Positions 57,718-58,850 of a stretch of DNA of 58,850 nt are shown here, piece by piece. The position numbers were made by a program, and so were the translations under genes. Below the pieces are notes generated by a model. It did no database searches. It was not told the origin of the DNA and was given only the letters and a program-made list of their open reading frames with translations. Source of the DNA: Adhaeribacter aquaticus DSM 16391 (lineage in GTDB: Bacteria; Bacteroidota; Bacteroidia; Cytophagales; Hymenobacteraceae). The stretch is taken from assembly GCF_000473365.1 (NCBI RefSeq), contig NZ_KI421517.1, positions 2,695,945 to 2,754,794 of the forward strand, in the 5' to 3' direction. Positions within the stretch are counted from its first letter, which is position 1. Each line of letters opens with the position of its first letter.

Positions 57718-57745
57718 TTTTGTACTGTTTACAAACAGTACAAAA
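57718..57745. promoter_or_regulatory. perfect 13-bp palindrome directly before the T9SS gene start
   Basis: TTTTGTACTGTTT and AAACAGTACAAAA are perfect inverted arms with only 2 bases between them, ending 4 bases before the ATG at 57750. As RNA the loop would be too small, so a DNA operator for a dimeric regulator is more likely. It would cover the ribosome-binding region. Confidence 0.6.
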
Positions 57746-57749
57746 TCAA

Positions 57750-58850
57750 ATGAGCCACTTTTTACCATCTACCCAAACAACCCTAAAAAGTACTTCTTTT
57801 GCGTATTTTTTAGTTTTAGTACTAGCTCTGCTTACTCCTTTAGCTAGTCAGGCAGATTGTGAAAGTTCAGGCCATAACTTTAAGTTTATTTATAAATCTT
57901 ATACTAATAGCAATAAAACAGATAAGAGAGGAACAGTAACCGGAACCCTCGCTACCTTTACTTTCACTGTTCAAAATACTGGTTCGCATGGCTTAAGCCA
58001 CGTGTCTTTTGGTTTGCCTAAAGGTGTAATAGCAGAGAATGCCAGCTATAGCTCTGCTACCGGGAAAAGGTACGAAGTTATAAATGGTACTTCTAATCCA
58101 TTTTACTGCGTAAAGTTTGAAACATCAAGCAAGGATGGTATAAAAGGGCAAGACCAACCTGACACCTTCTCTTATTCTATTTTGATTCCTAATAACACTA
58201 ATCCTGCTGAATACCTGGCTTCCGTTCTGCCCTCTATCTCGATAGAAGCCAAAGCCGGTACTACAGTAGAAAGCTCAACTAATGTTTTAGGAGGTTTTGA
58301 TTTTGATTGTTCAGATGAGGACTCGCAATTAACCTTATTAGGTTCTGCAACACCAACAACCCTACCAGTAACTTTAGTTTCTTTCGATGCTTCTTCTCAA
58401 AATCAAGGTGTAGCTTTAAAATGGGTAACGGCTACAGAAGAAAACAACGAGTACTTCCAGGTTGAAAAGAGCCAGGATGGGAAAACTTTTCAGGCAATTG
58501 GTAAAGTAAAAGGAAATGGTACTACTAATCAGAAGCAAACTTACAGCTTTACTGATAGAAGTGTAACTAGTGGCACTTACTACTACCGTCTGAAACAGGT
58601 AGACTTTAATGGCAAAAGCGAGTACAGCAAAATAGTTGCTGTAAAAGCAGATAACTTCAACCTGGTAAAAGCTGCTCTTTATCCAAACCCAGCTTCCAGC
58701 AGCTTAAACATTGATCTGACTGCTTTTGTTGCCGGTACTTATTCTATAAAAATAGCCTCTTTAACAGGTGCTATCCTGAAAAACCAAACCATCTCGGCCG
58801 GGCAAGTAGCTACTTTGGATGTGCAAAGCTTAACTAATGGCGCTTATGTG
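57750..58850 (+). CDS. secreted protein with T9SS sorting-type C-terminus, 3' cut
   Basis: A 367-codon frame runs to the window edge without a stop. The signal peptide covers about residues 18-36 (AYFLVLVLALLTPLASQA). The next 190 residues are beta-rich with an unknown role. Residues of about 215-305 resemble the FN3-like stretch LPVTLVSFDASSQNQGVALK with QVEKSQDGKTFQAIGKVKG and YYYRLKQVDFNGKSEYSK. The YPNPASSSLNIDL segment marks the start of a type A T9SS sorting domain. The end is cut. It is the basis for the host being a T9SS Bacteroidetes. Confidence 0.85.
   Translation, partial: MSHFLPSTQTTLKSTSFAYFLVLVLALLTPLASQADCESSGHNFKFIYKSYTNSNKTDKRGTVTGTLATFTFTVQNTGSHGLSHVSFGLPKGVIAENASYSSATGKRYEVINGTSNPFYCVKFETSSKDGIKGQDQPDTFSYSILIPNNTNPAEYLASVLPSISIEAKAGTTVESSTNVLGGFDFDCSDEDSQLTLLGSATPTTLPVTLVSFDASSQNQGVALKWVTATEENNEYFQVEKSQDGKTFQAIGKVKGNGTTNQKQTYSFTDRSVTSGTYYYRLKQVDFNGKSEYSKIVAVKADNFNLVKAALYPNPASSSLNIDLTAFVAGTYSIKIASLTGAILKNQTISAGQVATLDVQSLTNGAYV

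Noticed and set aside
1-58850. CRISPR array, diversity-generating retroelement or IS element
   Set aside because: No direct-repeat/spacer pattern, no reverse transcriptase and no transposase were seen.

Overview
The window holds most of an integrated, siphovirus-type temperate phage of a Bacteroidetes host, plus about 5 kb of host DNA at the right end. The host assignment rests on three things. The strong promoters fit the Bacteroidetes TTTG / TAnnTTTG pattern. The last gene is a secreted protein with the design of a type IX secretion (T9SS) cargo. The primase is of the BT4734/VirE-N kind. A cytophagal bacterium (Hymenobacteraceae-like) is a reasonable guess, but only a guess. The left end of the prophage lies outside the window.

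Almost all phage genes are on the minus strand and read from about 49.0 kb leftwards to position 1. In order of transcription these are: an early block (RHH protein, KilA-N protein, HTH_17 protein; 47.7-49.0 kb); a replication and recombination block (SSB-like protein, RecF/SbcC-like ATPase, DnaQ-like exonuclease, Pif1-like and SF2 helicases, primase-helicase, two nucleases; 36.7-46.6 kb); packaging (TerS, TerL, portal, MuF-like protein; 29.7-35.4 kb); capsid (scaffold, decoration, major capsid protein; 23.6-25.7 kb); connector and tail tube (21.3-23.6 kb); tail chaperones with a probable -1 frameshift (20.2-20.9 kb); a 1987-aa tape measure protein (12.7-18.7 kb); and baseplate, fibre and small membrane (holin-like) proteins (0-7.7 kb). 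Many genes overlap as TAATG or ATGA, which implies translational coupling.

Three plus-strand islands interrupt the minus-strand operon: 8.9-12.4 kb (unknown protein, two-gene membrane cassette, HEPN-motif cassette, lipoprotein), 18.8-20.2 kb (HigBA toxin-antitoxin plus two small proteins) and 26.2-29.7 kb (non-coding region with a tRNA, small proteins, an SPFH-like membrane protein, an orphan antitoxin N-terminal domain). At least two of them end in strong hairpin terminators. A fourth plus-strand block at 49.1-52.5 kb holds the S24 repressor, a secreted SH3/DUF4468-like protein, an HTH protein and a nucleotidyltransferase-fold/partner pair. The tyrosine integrase follows on the minus strand.

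The host segment (from about 53.9 kb) has a lipase-like lipoprotein, a degenerate tRNA-Gly-like sequence, a decayed response-regulator receiver gene, a small STAS-like protein and the start of the T9SS protein. The least explained items are the nucleotidyltransferase/partner operon, the HEPN-motif operon, the two-gene membrane cassette with its 10-bp-phased GGTA repeats (repeated upstream of the integrase), two 25-bp dyads of a shared AAAGTTCG half-site, and a cysteine-rich tail shared by two otherwise different proteins.
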